Positions 34,256 to 47,118 of a stretch of 64,000 nucleotides of DNA are shown here, in pieces; positions within the stretch are counted from its first letter, which is position 1, and each line of letters opens with the position of its first letter. The DNA is from Lasioglossum baleicum (Eukaryota; Arthropoda; Insecta; Hymenoptera; Halictidae). The notes beneath the pieces are model-generated. The model saw only the letters and a list, made by a program, of their open reading frames with translations, ran no database searches and was not told the DNA's origin. The stretch covers positions 8,184,001 to 8,248,000 of the forward strand of contig NC_134943.1 in the NCBI RefSeq assembly GCF_051020765.1, in the 5' to 3' direction. The translations under genes and the position numbers were made by a program.

Positions 34256-36972
34256 TCAAATGTATGAATAAGCACCTGGTGGATCGTTGGCCTTGGCGGG
34301 TGTCTGGCCAAGAGCTTGTCCTTGTCCTTGAGCAACCTGAGGGGCTATACCCGCGGCTACTCCAGTAGTGACACTACTTGATATTGATTTTTGTTTCAAC
34401 ATCGTCCAGTCAAACGTGTAGTCATATTGGTGGTTCAATGTACGGAAAAGTATACGGAAAAGTTGGCGAAGGTACATATAATCTGGACTTTCTTCGAAGC
34501 GCAGTCCTCGAGTGTAATTTAAATACATGGCGAACTCGGCAGGGAATCCCTAAAAACGTGGCATTTGATAGAGACGGTCGACCTCCCGATATTTCATCTG
34601 GTTCCAGGACGAAAATGTAAGGCGAGAAGAACGTGGAATAAAAACATACCTTACATAAAACTTCTACAGGCGTGGACATCTTTTTTTCACTGATCTTCTC
34701 GTACTTCTGCTTTTTAGTAGCAGCTTTCAGTCCTTGCCACGGCAAGGATCCACGATTGAAATACATAAGCACGTAGCCAAGAGATTCCATATCGTCGCGA
34801 CGACTCTGTTCTATTCCAAGGTGTGCATTGATCGAAGCATACCTCGCAGTGCCCGTTAAATTTTTGTCTTCCCGATATATTATATGCATTCTTGTGCGAC
34901 TATCTCTATATTTTTTAGCTAAGCCGAAATCGATAAGAAACAGCTGAAACATTGGAAGTCCTTGGCATTAGTCCTTAAGGAAAATAGAGGTGACGGCTAC
35001 TAGCGTATATTGAACAATACCTTATTACAGTGACGACCGATACCCATTAAAAAATTGTCTGGCTTGATATCTCTATGGATAAAATGTTTGCAGTGAACAT
35101 ATTCGATCCTACCAATCATCTGGTCTGCCAACATTAAAACCGTTTTAATTGTGAACCTTCTCGAACAGAATGTGAAAAGGTCTTCCAAGGAGGGGCCAAG
35201 GAGGTCCATAACAAGTACATTGTATTCACGTTCTTGTCCATACCTACGTTCAACAAAAAATAACAGCTTTTTAGGGGATCTATACACGGTAAACACGGAG
35301 GATCAGTCAAAGACAAATACGAAATGGAAGCCTACCAACGTATGTGAGGTATTCCTACACCCCCGTTTAAAATTTTGTATAACTTCGATTCGTACAGGAG
35401 TTGCGGATGACGTGCACGCATGTTCTCCAACTTGACAGCAACTTCCTAAGAGAACACATAACGTACGTAACTCGATATGTTACAAAAGAAATGACTTCTA
35501 AGGTTATTTTCATGTATTCAAAGAATTTGAGTTATTTTAGTTGCAGTAATATAATATACGGATAAAAATTATATTTTTCTTGCACACATATTTTAAAAAA
35601 ATGCTAAAATTCTTGTATAAAAGTTATGCACACATAACTTAGCTACACATAGGCATTGTCCAATAGATATATATACATATATGGTGTAAGGAAACTATAA
35701 TGTTAGCATTTCAAACATTTCTTCATTTATTACCAATCTAGTTACATACTTTTATACCAGCTTTAATACTATCTTACTGCAATAAAAAGTAACATGTATA
35801 CATGTACAGGATGTACATTTAAGCACGGATAATGGAATATCCTTTTTATTGAAGTTGTTTCGTATGAAAAGCCAACTAGTGCAGAGTATTTGGTGGGCAA
35901 AATAATTTTATCTAATGGTGATAACCTGCTATGAGATATTCCATATGGTGATTTACAAACCAATGCTAATTAAAACTTTTTACGAGCAACATTCATAAAC
36001 GAAGATTAACTTTCTTATGTTCATTAACTTCTAACAACTTTTGTAGGAACATATTCTCGATATATCCAATTTCTCACAAACTATTCCACCATTCACGTTT
36101 AAATGTAACACCCTGTATATAGGAGCACAAAACAATAACGTTTAAACAAATAAAATTCTATCTCACATCACGGTACCAGTGCAATATTCTGCACACTGAA
36201 ATCTTAATGAAAAACTTATGAAACCACGTATAAGGTAGCACAATCTCATTGTATGAATTTTTTATGCAAACAATGTCTATATATAACTGTTGCTTACAAT
36301 AGAAAAATTCGAACTGTATAGACACGGACTTCGATCGCTATATAAAGATCGTTATAAACATTTCGATCGAAATATCACGGAACACGATCCGCCAACGTCT
36401 GTTATCTCGCGCGCGCATTAATGTTTAAAACAATACATCGTTATTTTTTTTCCTGCGCAGAGGTTAACAGTATTACGTAGAGCTCGACAGATACGATTGC
36501 ACAAAGGAACCATAAAAATAATCGTCGAATCGAACGATATGACCGGGCAAATATGCAACATTATCGGGAAAATAAAGGGTTTCGAAAGACAACGGATATA
36601 ATCTATTGCAGGAGAATATCGTGGAGAACATATTTTGGGGGAAAGTTGAATATCATTGTCGGGGTAAAAAGGACTCGCTCGTGTCACAGAGAGACGAACT
36701 CGGGCGAGGTGATGATTAAAAAGTCCGTTTCAAAGGAAGGATAGAGAGAGAAAGAGAGAGAGAGTGAGAGAACGAGTAAAAACGGGAAGAGGAGGACGTG
36801 TGCTGAGACAGCTCGTCTCGCACGAAACGGTACACCTTACCTCGCCATTAGAGATGTTGATACCGAGGTATATGTCGCCGAAGGATCCCGAGCCAATCTT
36901 CCTCACCAGCCTGTACTTGCTGCCCACGATAAAGTCATTCTTGACCACTGACATCGCCAACTGCAACGACAT
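34256..36972 (-). CDS. CSNK1A1: Casein kinase I alpha
   Basis: Five minus-strand exons (36972-36841, 35445-35336, 35243-35021, 34943-34650, 34549-34256) give 350 residues. CK1 alpha is a monomeric Ser/Thr kinase that primes beta-catenin and Ci/Gli for destruction in Wnt and Hedgehog signalling. The P-loop is IGSGSFGDIYLG, the catalytic lysine is in VAVKLEN, the catalytic loop is HRDIKPDNF and the magnesium loop IDFGLAKKY. TGTARYASINAHLG carries the CK1-specific SIN motif, and SLPWQGLKA and EFAMYLNYTR are typical of the alpha class. The carboxy tail is rich in glutamine, alanine and glycine (IAPQVAQGQGQALGQ) and is not conserved in function as far as known. The start was chosen at the first methionine; a second lies five codons on. 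The first intron (1.4 kb) holds an ACAGG-ended repeat. The 5' neighbour ATPAF1 is divergent. Confidence 0.95.
35806..36116. mobile_element. MITE with ACAGG(A/G)TGT.ACATTTAA ends in the CK1 alpha intron
   Basis: The left end ACAGGATGTACATTTAA pairs inversely with TTTAAATGTAACACCCTGT at the right end. The interior shows no long hairpin. The outer ACAGGNTG matches the foldback elements at 1963-3042 and 50105-51834. Confidence 0.7.
36735..36775. repeat. GA-rich microsatellite
   Basis: A run of GAGAGAGA with interruptions just downstream of the first CK1 alpha exon. Confidence 0.8.
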
Positions 36973-39282
36973 ATTACTCTTGGCTTCCCAATATCCGTCC
37001 TCCCTGGAACCGACGGCGAACCTCTGCGACTTTGGCTCACGTCGGACTCAAACCTGATTTAAAGTACTGAGCGTACCCGGTGGGTCATACACGCCATTTA
37101 CTGGCAAACACGAGGACGGTGTGCCTTCTCGGAGCCGTACCGATGGCCGGATTGACTTCCCGTTAGAAAATATGTATACGAAACTCCGTAGCCAAAAAGT
37201 AGCACTCTTTGGCTGGCACAACAAAACCCCACTAACACGCCGACATTTTCCCTTTCGCTAGAAACACGAGAGCGACTGACGTTGCGGAAACGATGCGTCA
37301 CGGCGGGTCGCGTTCAAATCAGAGTCTTTATCCAACGATCGCCAACAATTCGCCGAGACAGATTATCGACCGAGCCACTCGGAAATGTACCGTTTTTAAT
37401 AATCAGCCAAATTTCGTCCGGTCACGGCGACGGTTTTCAACATCATCACGATATTCCGTGCGAATTGAAGTGACTCGCTTGGGTTCGCGGTGCTAGGTTT
37501 TCCTCAGGGCCGTATCAATAGTTGTTCGGATCTGTCGCGAACAAACGATGGCTCGCACAACGACGTTCGCGAGGTTTTGTCTCCACAATGTCTCGCGACT
37601 CAGTGAGCGCAGCGCCTCGTTGCGGAGGGCATGGGGAAAATTCTCTTTGTTCGTGATTGGCTGACTGTTTGCTGATATGATTGTGCTGCCATCGCGGACG
37701 GAGACAAAGACAAATGGCGCTAAACGTATTATCAGTCCAGATAGTTTGAAATAATTGTCGAACAGTTCGGGAAATAATTCTTTACACATATTTTGAAGTA
37801 AATAGAAAATGTATCTGTTACGGTAAATGTAATAAACTGGTGATTGTGTATAATTGTCGGTTATTATATATATAATCACCACTTTTGGTAAATGTGGTAA
37901 ATTATTGAATATTTACCAAATTAACCGGCGAGATTATATAATTCCTAACTTGTAATAGATCTTGACTATTTTCTTCGTAATTCAAATGCAATTTTTCAAA
38001 AAATTTCATTACATATCATTACATCAAGTAATAAGTAAATTAATCCATCTAGCTTGCCAGAAAACTCGAAGTCGTTTCGTCCACTTATAAAGAAATTGAT
38101 CTAATTTCAAGTGGTGCCATCAGACGAATTTTGGTAAAGTTATCGGCTTTTATCACATTCGCCAATACGAGTTGGGAATTATATAAATTCGCCGGTTGAT
38201 TTGATAAATATTCAATAATTCATCACATTTACCAAATTTAATAGTGATTAATCACATTTACCGTAGAATATACACCGCAAATATAATAATTGAAAACCTA
38301 CAGCTTTCGTGTAAATCGAATGAATCTGAACATCTGAACTCGATTCTGTTTCCTTCGCTAATCGCTTTTGTCTCTTTCTCTTGCAGGCCTGCGCACAGCT
38401 GGTTGCGCAGTCAAATATCGGGAATTGAAAATGCGACGCCGAAGAGCAGCCAAAGATAACGTTGGAAAGACAATCTCGATTCATAATTATATGAAAAACA
38501 ATTTTTCACAGCGATGGCTGGAACTATTCGTTTGGAAATGAATTCGATGACAAGGAAGTATTATTCAGACTGCAGGTAAGGGTCTGAATTATTTTTTGGT
38601 TAGTTTGCGTATCGTTATTGACAGTTACTGGAAGTGTGAATTCAAATGTTGGAGCAATTTCAATTATTCCTCCGTTTGGTACTAGAGTGTTCCAAATGAT
38701 TCGAATAGAATGTATGTTTGAGTTGTTCGTGGTTTGTTAGGTTATGTGAATTCACGATTCTCGAGACACCGAAATTTAGGTGTACACGTAAGAAACGTTT
38801 GGGATATTGAAAGAAAATGAATAGAATCTTCATTTTACGCGTATGTAAGTAATTTATACTTAAAAGATATGTATATAGGTCAAACATGTCACCGTGTTTT
38901 AAGCCATTCGTCCTTTTCTATAGATACGGCACTGCCATACCGGAACCTTGTGCCACTTACATACTATGTAGAAATTGATACGAAATATCGTCTGTGCGTG
39001 CACAACGATTTTTGATATTTCGAGTGTCCGTTGTTCGAAATAGAGAAGTATATATGAATGAGAAGTAGTCTAAGTTACTTACCGTTTAGGAGCGACAAGA
39101 AAAATTCGTGTATGGCAGTTTACAGTTTACAATTTTCTACAGTCTGCAGCGACATCTGCAAAAGTTGTGTATGGTCACCACTGGTCACCGCTGGTCACCA
39201 CTGTGGTATGGCGAAAAATAAAGTACTTTTTTTTACGAACAATTGTTGTGGCTGGTTCATTCTATTTAATTGTAAATAATCG
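36973..39282. promoter_or_regulatory. Divergent 5' region of CK1 alpha and ATPAF1
   Basis: 2.3 kb between two start codons facing away from each other. The part next to CK1 alpha (36973-37700) is CpG-rich and resembles 5' UTR/promoter sequence. A palindromic element occupies 37819-38265. The open frames here show no recognisable protein features. A CTGGTCACC/GGTCACCACTG triplication lies at about 39175-39202, close to ATPAF1. Confidence 0.5.
37819..38265. mobile_element. Palindromic MITE with TACGGTAAATGT ends
   Basis: It begins TACGGTAAATGTAATAAACTGG and ends with the inverse of TACGGTAAATGTGATTAATC. Inner inverted blocks include GGTAAATGTGGTAAATTATT, AATATTTACCAAATTAAC and ATTATATAATTCC. 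The central part (about 37960-38140) is not paired. No coding capacity. Confidence 0.8.
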
Positions 39283-40450
39283 ATGGCAATTCCTTTAAGA
39301 AACTTAGTATGGTTATCGTCGTTGTCAACATTTAGAAAACGTATTTCTGTGAACATAAGTACTGGTAATAAACGATTCATCATGACGAGCTCCAGAAGAC
39401 TCGAAAAGGTTTTGGAAGATCTTCAAAAGAATCCTTATTTTGACAAGTACGCGGAAAAGATAGCAAAATTTCAGAAGACCAGTCCCGATGAGTTTTTTCA
39501 ACGAATCGATAACGAGGCGAAGAAATTGCAAGAGAAGAAAGGTATATAACCTATACTCATGCATTCGGCACTTTTGAACAATGATGTTTATGTTTAAAAT
39601 ATTGAATGAAAGTTGAGTCGATTTTTTCGTTTTATGGTTGCAAAATGACTACTGTTTTCTTTTATGTAATTGTCACGATGTAGCATGTATTTATTTTTTC
39701 GTTACACATGTGTAGATCATATGTAGGCACTAGCATTTGATCTCAAAGGGAAAAATATAGTAGATTTAAGCTCGAATTCATAAACGTTGCCAGTGAATTT
39801 AATTTTCTTTTATCACGTGTTATTCCATTGAAGCTAAACAAGAACAACAGTATAAGTTTTATCAGAGCCAAGCGAAACCACAATTGGGTCAAAATAACCA
39901 GCCTAAGCAAGTACAGTTGAACAGTATAATGAAGGTGGATATGATTCAGGACAAGTCCAAGGAAGAGATCATGGACATATGGAAAGATTATCATAAACAA
40001 AAGGATTGTATATCTGGTGCATTAACACCAGAGCAATTCGACAAAATGTTTGAACTTGGAAAACAGTACCCTACATTTTTACTACCACTGCCCAGAGAAC
40101 ACGGATACGAATTCATTGTCATGCAGTTTTACGGAACCGAGATCCATATGACGCCACTTTTATGGTACCAGGCGCACAAGGAAAATGCGCCAGAGTGTTT
40201 GTCTATAGTGTACTACACAGAGCTCAAAGAGAGCAAAGGCATTGTGCTGATGAGAGGCGAATTTGATACGAAATGCATCGGTGTACAAGAAGCTCAGTGC
40301 TTGGCGAATGAATTGCAATTATATTACAGCACGGATAATCCTGAAAGACTGCGCTTGTTGGATGCGTTCACCCGCAAGCCTGATGAGTTCAAGCACATGG
40401 ATCTTATCGCACAGTTGGAGACTATACAATTAGAACTGAAGGCTAACTGA
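39283..40450 (+). CDS. ATPAF1: ATP synthase mitochondrial F1 complex assembly factor 1 (ATP11 family)
   Basis: Two exons, 39283-39541 and 39834-40450, give 291 residues. The protein is a mitochondrial matrix chaperone that binds free F1 beta subunit and keeps it from aggregating until alpha/beta assembly. The first 35 residues are basic, with arginines and serines but no acid (MAIPLRNLVWLSSLSTFRKR), as expected of a mitochondrial presequence. The conserved core lies at about 95-285, with SIMKVDMIQDKSKEEI, FELGKQYPTFLLPLPREHG, MTPLLWYQAHKENAPEC and LANELQLYYS, all characteristic of ATP11. The length is normal for the family. AATAAA occurs at 40521-40526. MARS2 starts within about 190 bases on the same strand, so both genes are tightly packed. 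Confidence 0.95.
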
Positions 40451-40635
40451 ACATTTATGTGTAGAAATTGTAATTATGTTTCATTTGGTATAGACTCTAT
40501 GGAATCTGTATATAGATCGAAATAAATGAATGAAAAATGAAAAATCTTACTTATTTGAAACTGCGTCTTTTACGCGATTCGCGCATTCTACTCGTATTTG
40601 AAATAATTCTAATGATAGGTCGATTTGAATTACAG

Positions 40636-43600
40636 TTTCAGTTCGCCGGGCAAGGTCTCCCAGTAGCCGATACTTAAGGACATTTTCTCTTTTCGAAACG
40701 AAAGCGCAACCATTGTGGGCTCATATCAGAAAGAATCATTTTTCCGATCATGTGGCTAGAAACGTATATATTACTACGCCCATATTTTACGTTAACGCTG
40801 GTAGGCAATTTTTAGAATGCAGATTCAAATGATTTCATCTGAACTTCTTGTTGATCTTACATTTTTTGTCTCTATATCTTTAGGGCCACACGTCGGACAC
40901 CTTTACACAGCAGTGTTGGCAGACAGTATAGCTAGATTTAATTCTATGCTAGGACACTCTGTAGTTCTGTGCACAGGTACTGACGAACACGGCACTAAAG
41001 TTGAGAAAGCTGCGAACAGGGCAGCCATGCCCGCATCTCTATATTGCACTGACATTTCGCAGCAATTCCGAAGAATGTGCGACACGTTCAACGTGAATTA
41101 TTCACGGTTTATTAGGACTACCGAGGAGCAACACGTGAAAGCTGTTCATCATTTCTGGGTTGTTAAATTCGTTAATTAAAACTAGTCTTACGTTTATAGT
41201 AAACGCACGAACATAAACAGAAACAAAAACTTTCAGAATAGTTTAGACGAGAAGGGGTACGTTTATATGGATAAATATTCCGGCTGGTACAGCGTATCGG
41301 ATGAAGCATTTATCTCGGACACGGACTTGATAGAACAAAAGGACAAAGATGGAAATGTCGTTCGTTTAACCGCGGACTCGGGGAACCCCGTGGAATGGAC
41401 GGAAGAATGCACATATAAATTTCGTCTGACCAGTTTCCAAGACGATTTGCGATACTGGCTGAAAAATGGTATATCCACGTACAACTTGATTGAGTTATTG
41501 AATCTGCTTTTTATTGAAGAATACTCGTCGTTTTAATATACAAAACTGTATTCAGAAAATACAGTACAACCGGCGATATACCATAAGATTTTGCTTAACT
41601 GGATCGATGAAGGTCTACAAGACTTAAGTATTTCTAGACCTATCGGCAGAGTGCCATGGGCCATTCCCACGCCTTCGGACAAGACCCACACGGTGTACGT
41701 GTGGTTGGACGCGTTGGTCAATTATTTGACTTCGATAGGATACCCGGACAGCTCTTTCGAACAATTTTGGCCGGCGACTGTTCAAGTAAATATTCCATGC
41801 GAGGCAGTACACAGTGTTCGTTCCGAGTATGCGAAAGACTTATGGAAATGCTAAAATGTAATACTTGGTTTTAATAATTCCTCATGGATATCCATCTTTA
41901 CAATGTGATTGTAAAGATTCTTTGGATATTCTCGTTATTGTTATAAAGTAATCTAAAATTTAAATCATGGTAGCGAGGCATGTTAGAAGAAAATATGACT
42001 TTTACAGTCCCGGAGCGAATACTGTCTTCGGGTCATTCCATGCCATTGTTCTAAACGAAATATGTTGTAGTCCATGCGAAATGAGGGGGGCTTTAAGTCA
42101 TCATTTTGCTGGTTTCGAATTTTTTTAGAAATGGCAGGCCTTAAAAATTTTCAATTTTTGCCCATTTCGGCGAAAACGAGCCTCGCTTATGAATTTTTAT
42201 CTCAGGAACTGTTTGTCTGATTGAGCTACATTTTTTTTGTTTTATTCGGGAAGGATTGGGCTATTACAAAATAATTTTTTCAACCTCGAAAATAAACTTT
42301 ATAACACGGCGTACTTTACCAGCCGATTTTAATGATACCATCTTTTTCAAGGGCTCATTTTAAAGGGGAAGCTTCAAGGAATATAACAATATTTTTTTCA
42401 AAATTTAAATCACTGAACTCCATCATCGAAAAAAACGTAAAAAAAGAATTATTTTAAATTTTTCGACTTTATAAAGTTGATTTTTGAGGTTGAAAAAATT
42501 ATTTTGTAATAGCCCAATCCTTTCCGAATAAAACAAAAAAAAATGTAGCTCAATCGAACAAACAGTTCCCGAGATAAAAATTCGTAAGCGAGGCCCGTTT
42601 CCGCCGAAATGGGCAAAAATTGAAAACTTTGAAGGCCTGCCATTTCTAACAAAATTCGAAACCGGCAAAATGATGACTTAAACCCCCCCCTAATTTCGCA
42701 TGGACTACAACATATTTCATTTAGAACAAAATCAACGATGGTGCCTGCAAAAAGTGATCGATTTGGCATGGAATGACCCCTTCGTATTTGAAAAGCCGAT
42801 GAGATGATAGACGTCTACGAACGTAGGTTGTAGGGAAAGACATATTGAAGTTCCACGGCGTGTATTGGCCAGCGTTTCTGATGGCGGTCGGTCTCGAGCC
42901 GCCGAGGAGACTGTTGTGTCACGGGCACTGGACCGTCGACGATCAGAAAATGTCAAAGTCTAAAGGGAACGTAATTTCGCCGTTCGACGCGATGCTCAAA
43001 TTCACGGCGGAAGGTCTGAGGTACTTCCTGTTGCGGCAGGCGGTTCCGCATTCGGATGCAAGTAAGGCAGAGGACACGTATGATACAGTGTATTCTGTAC
43101 ATATCACACTATCCAACAAATTTTACCTTGCTTTCCAGTAGACGATTCGTGTAGACCTTGTTGAAGTCTGTAAGATTCGTCGACCGGTTATCGAAACGGA
43201 AAATTGGTGTTGGACAGCGTTGCTCGAGACATATTGTCTGAAAGATGCCGCCGTTCAGCTCTCTATTCGATCCTCGTCTTTACAGATTACAACGCACAGA
43301 AGATTCAGAACATAGTGAACGCGGAGCTCGCCAACACGTTCGGGAATCTGTTGAACCGATGTCTGGGCAAGCAGATCAACCCTCACAGAGCGATACCCGA
43401 CCCGTCGAGCTACGCGCAGACTCTGAGGAGTGACGTGGCCTTCGAGAACATAAAGCTTTTGGAGAAGATAGGCGACAGTGCCAAGCAGTATTACGAGGAA
43501 CACCATTTGCACCACGTGGTGGACGCAGTGATGAGTCTGTTGCACGTTGCCAATAGGATGTTCGACGAGCACCAGCCGTGGCGGTTGTGCAAGGACTCGT

Positions 43601-43851
43601 CCGAGGACTCTGTCAAGGAGTTGGAGGCCGTGCTGTCTCTCTCGTTGGAGAGCGTGCGTGTCGCCGCGCTGATACTGTACCCGATCATACCGACATCGAC
43701 TTCGAATCTGTTGGACTCGCTCGAGGTCCCCGTTACGAGACGTACGTGGCAAGACACGATACCGCTTCATCTGACCAACTGCTTCGACAATGGGCAACGA
43801 CGCACCGTGCCGCAGAACGTGTTCTTGTTCAAGAAAATATTAAAAAATTAA
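40636..43851 (+). CDS. MARS2: Methionyl-tRNA synthetase, mitochondrial (5' end unresolved)
   Basis: Six exons are clear: about 40636-40800, 40884-41158, 41237-41468, 41556-41785, 42827-43061, 43286-43851. This class I enzyme charges mitochondrial tRNA-Met. The Rossmann core begins YITTPIFYVNAGPHVGHLYTA, where HVGH is the HIGH signature; GTDEHGTK follows, and KMSKSKGNV is the KMSKS loop. The anticodon-binding helical domain fills the last exon (FGNLLNRC, ANRMFDEHQPWRL). The last exons close normally, without the extra carboxy domain of cytosolic enzymes, as in MARS2. In the first exon the frame is open from 40629 with no methionine, so translation must begin in another exon. A candidate is ATG at 40537, with a weak donor at 40565 and acceptor at 40635. 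A large palindromic repeat lies in the intron 41786-42826. AATAAA at 43924-43929. Confidence 0.92.
42030..42779. mobile_element. 750-base palindromic element with GGGTCATTCCATG ends in a MARS2 intron
   Basis: It begins GGGTCATTCCATGCCA and ends with the inverse of GGGTCATTCCATGCCA. The two arms of about 280 bases are complementary over nearly their whole length, for example AAATGGCAGGCCTT and TATTACAAAATAATTTTTTC in inverted copies. A spacer of about 170 bases separates them. CTTC flanks both ends, a possible short duplication. No coding capacity. Confidence 0.85.
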
Positions 43852-45360
43852 CCACGAGTACTCGCCGGACTCGAACGCTGGACAATCGTGAGATCGGTGC
43901 AGGATGATATTGAAGGTAGCAGTAATAAAACGTTTTAAATGTAACACTCGCGTGGAAGTCCTTATGCTAATATATTTACAGAGAACGGTCATTCAAATGT
44001 ATCATCAGTGTACATCAACATCGTGCACGTGTTACTCCGACAAGGGAGACTTTGTCCAATCTTCTTGCCATTTCTAATTTATTACAAATACAAGAGACGT
44101 CACATGTTGCGGTATTGAAAGTGGGAGCACCCGTTTATCTTCGTTATTTTGGTTCTAATGGATAAATGTTCAGGACAAGGGTATGCTATTCTGGGTGTCA
44201 TATAGAGAATTTTGCTCGTGGACAGTTTTTAAGAGAATTCAAGGTCGCCGATATTTTTTAAAATAGAAATTAGTAGATTTCTAAATGTAGTAGAAAATCG
44301 TTCTAAGCGTTTTGTTCCCGAAAGCAAAAATAACGGAGATGTGCTGGATGTGCCAAATAAAGTATTACAAGCTGTTTTCTTAGCTTTCTTACGCTATCAA
44401 AAAAATGGTTTAATCATATGTTATTCAGTTTTCACTTCCATCTATTCAACAAAAACAAAAATAGTGGATCCCGTTGCCTCTACAGGTAATTATAGATTAG
44501 AAGAAAATGAAGTCGATGTCTTTATTATGTTCGAAGAAGACAACCTGTGTTGCTTTGTTTGGCAGATCCTGTATGTGTTTCGATTTAAATGCCGCAGCCT
44601 GAATATTCTTTGCTCGTTCATTGATATCGGGACTCTCTCACTCTCTTGCTTTCTCGCTCTCTCTCTAGTCGGAATACAGTGCACCTCGCGTCGCTGTTAT
44701 AAGTTAGATGCGTGGAAGAGGCTCGCCGCGATTTTCTTCGCGAGGATTTCCTTGTTCGTTCGGATACGCGAGACGCAGATTCGAGTTTAGATTCGACGGG
44801 TCCGTGTTTTGTTTCGCGACGATTATTCGCGACACGGTGTTTCGCGACGCGTTAGCACCTAAACGAAGCATCGCTTGGAACGCATAAAATTACACGCGAG
44901 ACGGATATCTCGTCTCTACCCCTCGTCTTGGTGTCGCCCCCGTCAAATATAGAAAAATAAATAAATGACTATTTACAAGATGGAAAATGAATCTGTGCGG
45001 GTTCCACCGCGATCCTAACACTAATAAGCTACGATTTTTTTTTTATCGACAGACGTCACTATTTTTTTTTAGTGCTTCGCGTAACATCCAGCTTTTTTTT
45101 TTGTTTACGGTCGTAGATACACGCTCTATATCAACATGATTTTTGTTTAATTACAATTGCTTTACGAGAACGTAAGTCTAAAGATACTACGCTCGAATTT
45201 CCTCCCTACCAAACGAGCCCCCGTCTTTTTCTTTTTCTTTTGTCGGAATTTCAACGTCCTCTCCAGTTTGCGCTTATATCCATTTATACTTTGTTTTCTT
45301 ATATCGTGGGTGGATTATGTCTCGTGGATATGTTTTGAACTACCTTTTGGTGATTGTCTT

Positions 45361-45389
45361 TCATTGTTCTCTTTCTCTCTTTTCTCTCT

Positions 45390-45430
<41 letters not shown>
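45361..45430. repeat. CT microsatellite
   Basis: Long run of CTCTCTCT interrupted by T-rich units. Confidence 0.9.
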
Positions 45431-45432
<2 letters not shown>

Positions 45433-46910
45433 CTTCTGTTTTGCTTTGCTCTCCCCCTCCCCCCAATAATCTACCACCGTCCAGTGAAGTCGGGTTCCGC
45501 TTTCGTTCGCCCGTTTTCTGCTTAAAAAATACCCAGTAAAAAAATCGACAATTCTTTGCGCCGTGGTCGCCGTCCTCGCGTTCTGTGCCATTGACTCGCG
45601 CCGGTTCGTTTTCGCCGCCGAAACGAAGAGATCGATCGCGTCGAACTTTTCCTAATTAGTTCAGAAAACAGAAAGAGAGAAAAATGTCAAATAAATCGAA
45701 TCTACGACACGACAGCTCTACCACACGATCAACTCTAAACGAGAACATCTTGGTCGCGCTATTGTTGCATCGAAGCAGGCACGGGGCCGCCGCGAGTTGT
45801 CCCGCGGGCCACTGCTCCGGCTCCGGGGCTCCTCCGGGAGCACACAGGCTTACTATATTCTCCACACACACACAGTGTGAGCAACATCGCATTTTCCTAG
45901 CCTCTTCTTCCTCCGACGCCGGTTTTTTTGTTCGGGTTTTCTAAGTGCTCGTTCGAGTATTCGGAAAAGTTCAACAACGTTCCCCGCGTTTTGACGAATC
46001 ATAGCAAATCTTCGAATGTCTCGTTCGATCGATTAAAACGACAAAAGTTGTTCGTTTGTTGGCGTGTCCGGTGTCTCTTAGATTTGACCTGTTAACAGGA
46101 AGACGAGTTCACTCGTTATTACTATGGCGTTTCCCGAGAACCATTTCGCGCGAGAGTGTTTCTTCTTAAGGAAGATCAGAATTCTAGCGAAGAGAGATCT
46201 AATATTCTACCGGAGTTATGTTCTTGTAGCACTATGAAGACTGATATTTTCGGTGTGTACGAATGTCGCGGCCAGCCGAGTGTCGCTATAAATGATCTTT
46301 TGTTCTTTCCACGGTGGCTGTGTGTATGTACATGCGGGTTGGGGACAGGGGATATGTTCACGGTCGAGAAACCATCCGGTTAACAGATCAAGCACAAACG
46401 AATCACGCTCACGCGCTCCACGAATTTATACGATAACGGGAGGAACCGTTCGTCATTGTTACACGGTTTGTCAATGCCATTCCACCATCGAATCGATCAC
46501 TTCTCGCAGTAAATGCCGAAGTGGATTTCGTGCAAAATGGAGCACTGTGTTTGTTTATAAAACACGGACCTCCGACAACACCAATGGTTGCCCGGTCTCG
46601 CAAAAATAGGGGATTGTATTCGCGAATTTTTATCACAGAAAGCATTTAACGGATCGCGTTCATCTGTGTTTCCATTTCAATCGGAAATGTTCAGTTCGCT
46701 TTTGTACAGTTTTGGAAAAAGATACAAGAAGTTAATGTTCACTGAACAATCGAATCATCTATGGCTCTTTTTATGCTCACGAATGCTTCGTTTTTGACCG
46801 TGTAAGGGTTGGAAGCCTCAAATGTGCTGTCTATTCATAAGTATTATAGTTACATAGGTGATTCCATTTTGTAAATTGAAAAGTGAAGTCGATTCGAAGT
46901 GTAACGACTA

Positions 46911-47118
46911 GACTGCGGATTTTATGCGTTTATCCTAAAAATGAGTAACTGCAGCTTCAGAGAGGGAGATTACAAAAAAGTAAACTACTCCCACAGAAAA
47001 ATTGTTCAGGATGTTGACCTTACGGATGTACCTAAAGGTCTTTGAAAGATATGGCGGGTCTCTTTTTATGTATATGATAATTATCAAAAATTTTGATTTT
47101 CCATAAAGACCCGCAGTC
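46911..47118. mobile_element. GACTGCGGATC MITE (copy 5)
   Basis: It begins GACTGCGGATTTTATGCGTTTA and ends CCATAAAGACCCGCAGTC, with TA on both sides (46909-46910 and 47119-47120). Confidence 0.8.

Noticed and set aside
37493..37882. 129-residue minus-strand open frame upstream of CK1 alpha
   Set aside because: It runs into the palindromic MITE at 37819 and has no family resemblance.
41786..42833. Acceptor at 42832-42833 for the fifth MARS2 exon
   Set aside because: It breaks the frame; the AG at 42825-42826 restores QVVGKDILKFH.
44341..44790. 149-residue open frame on the plus strand
   Set aside because: No domain, poor composition, runs into a CT-rich stretch, and no splice or family support.
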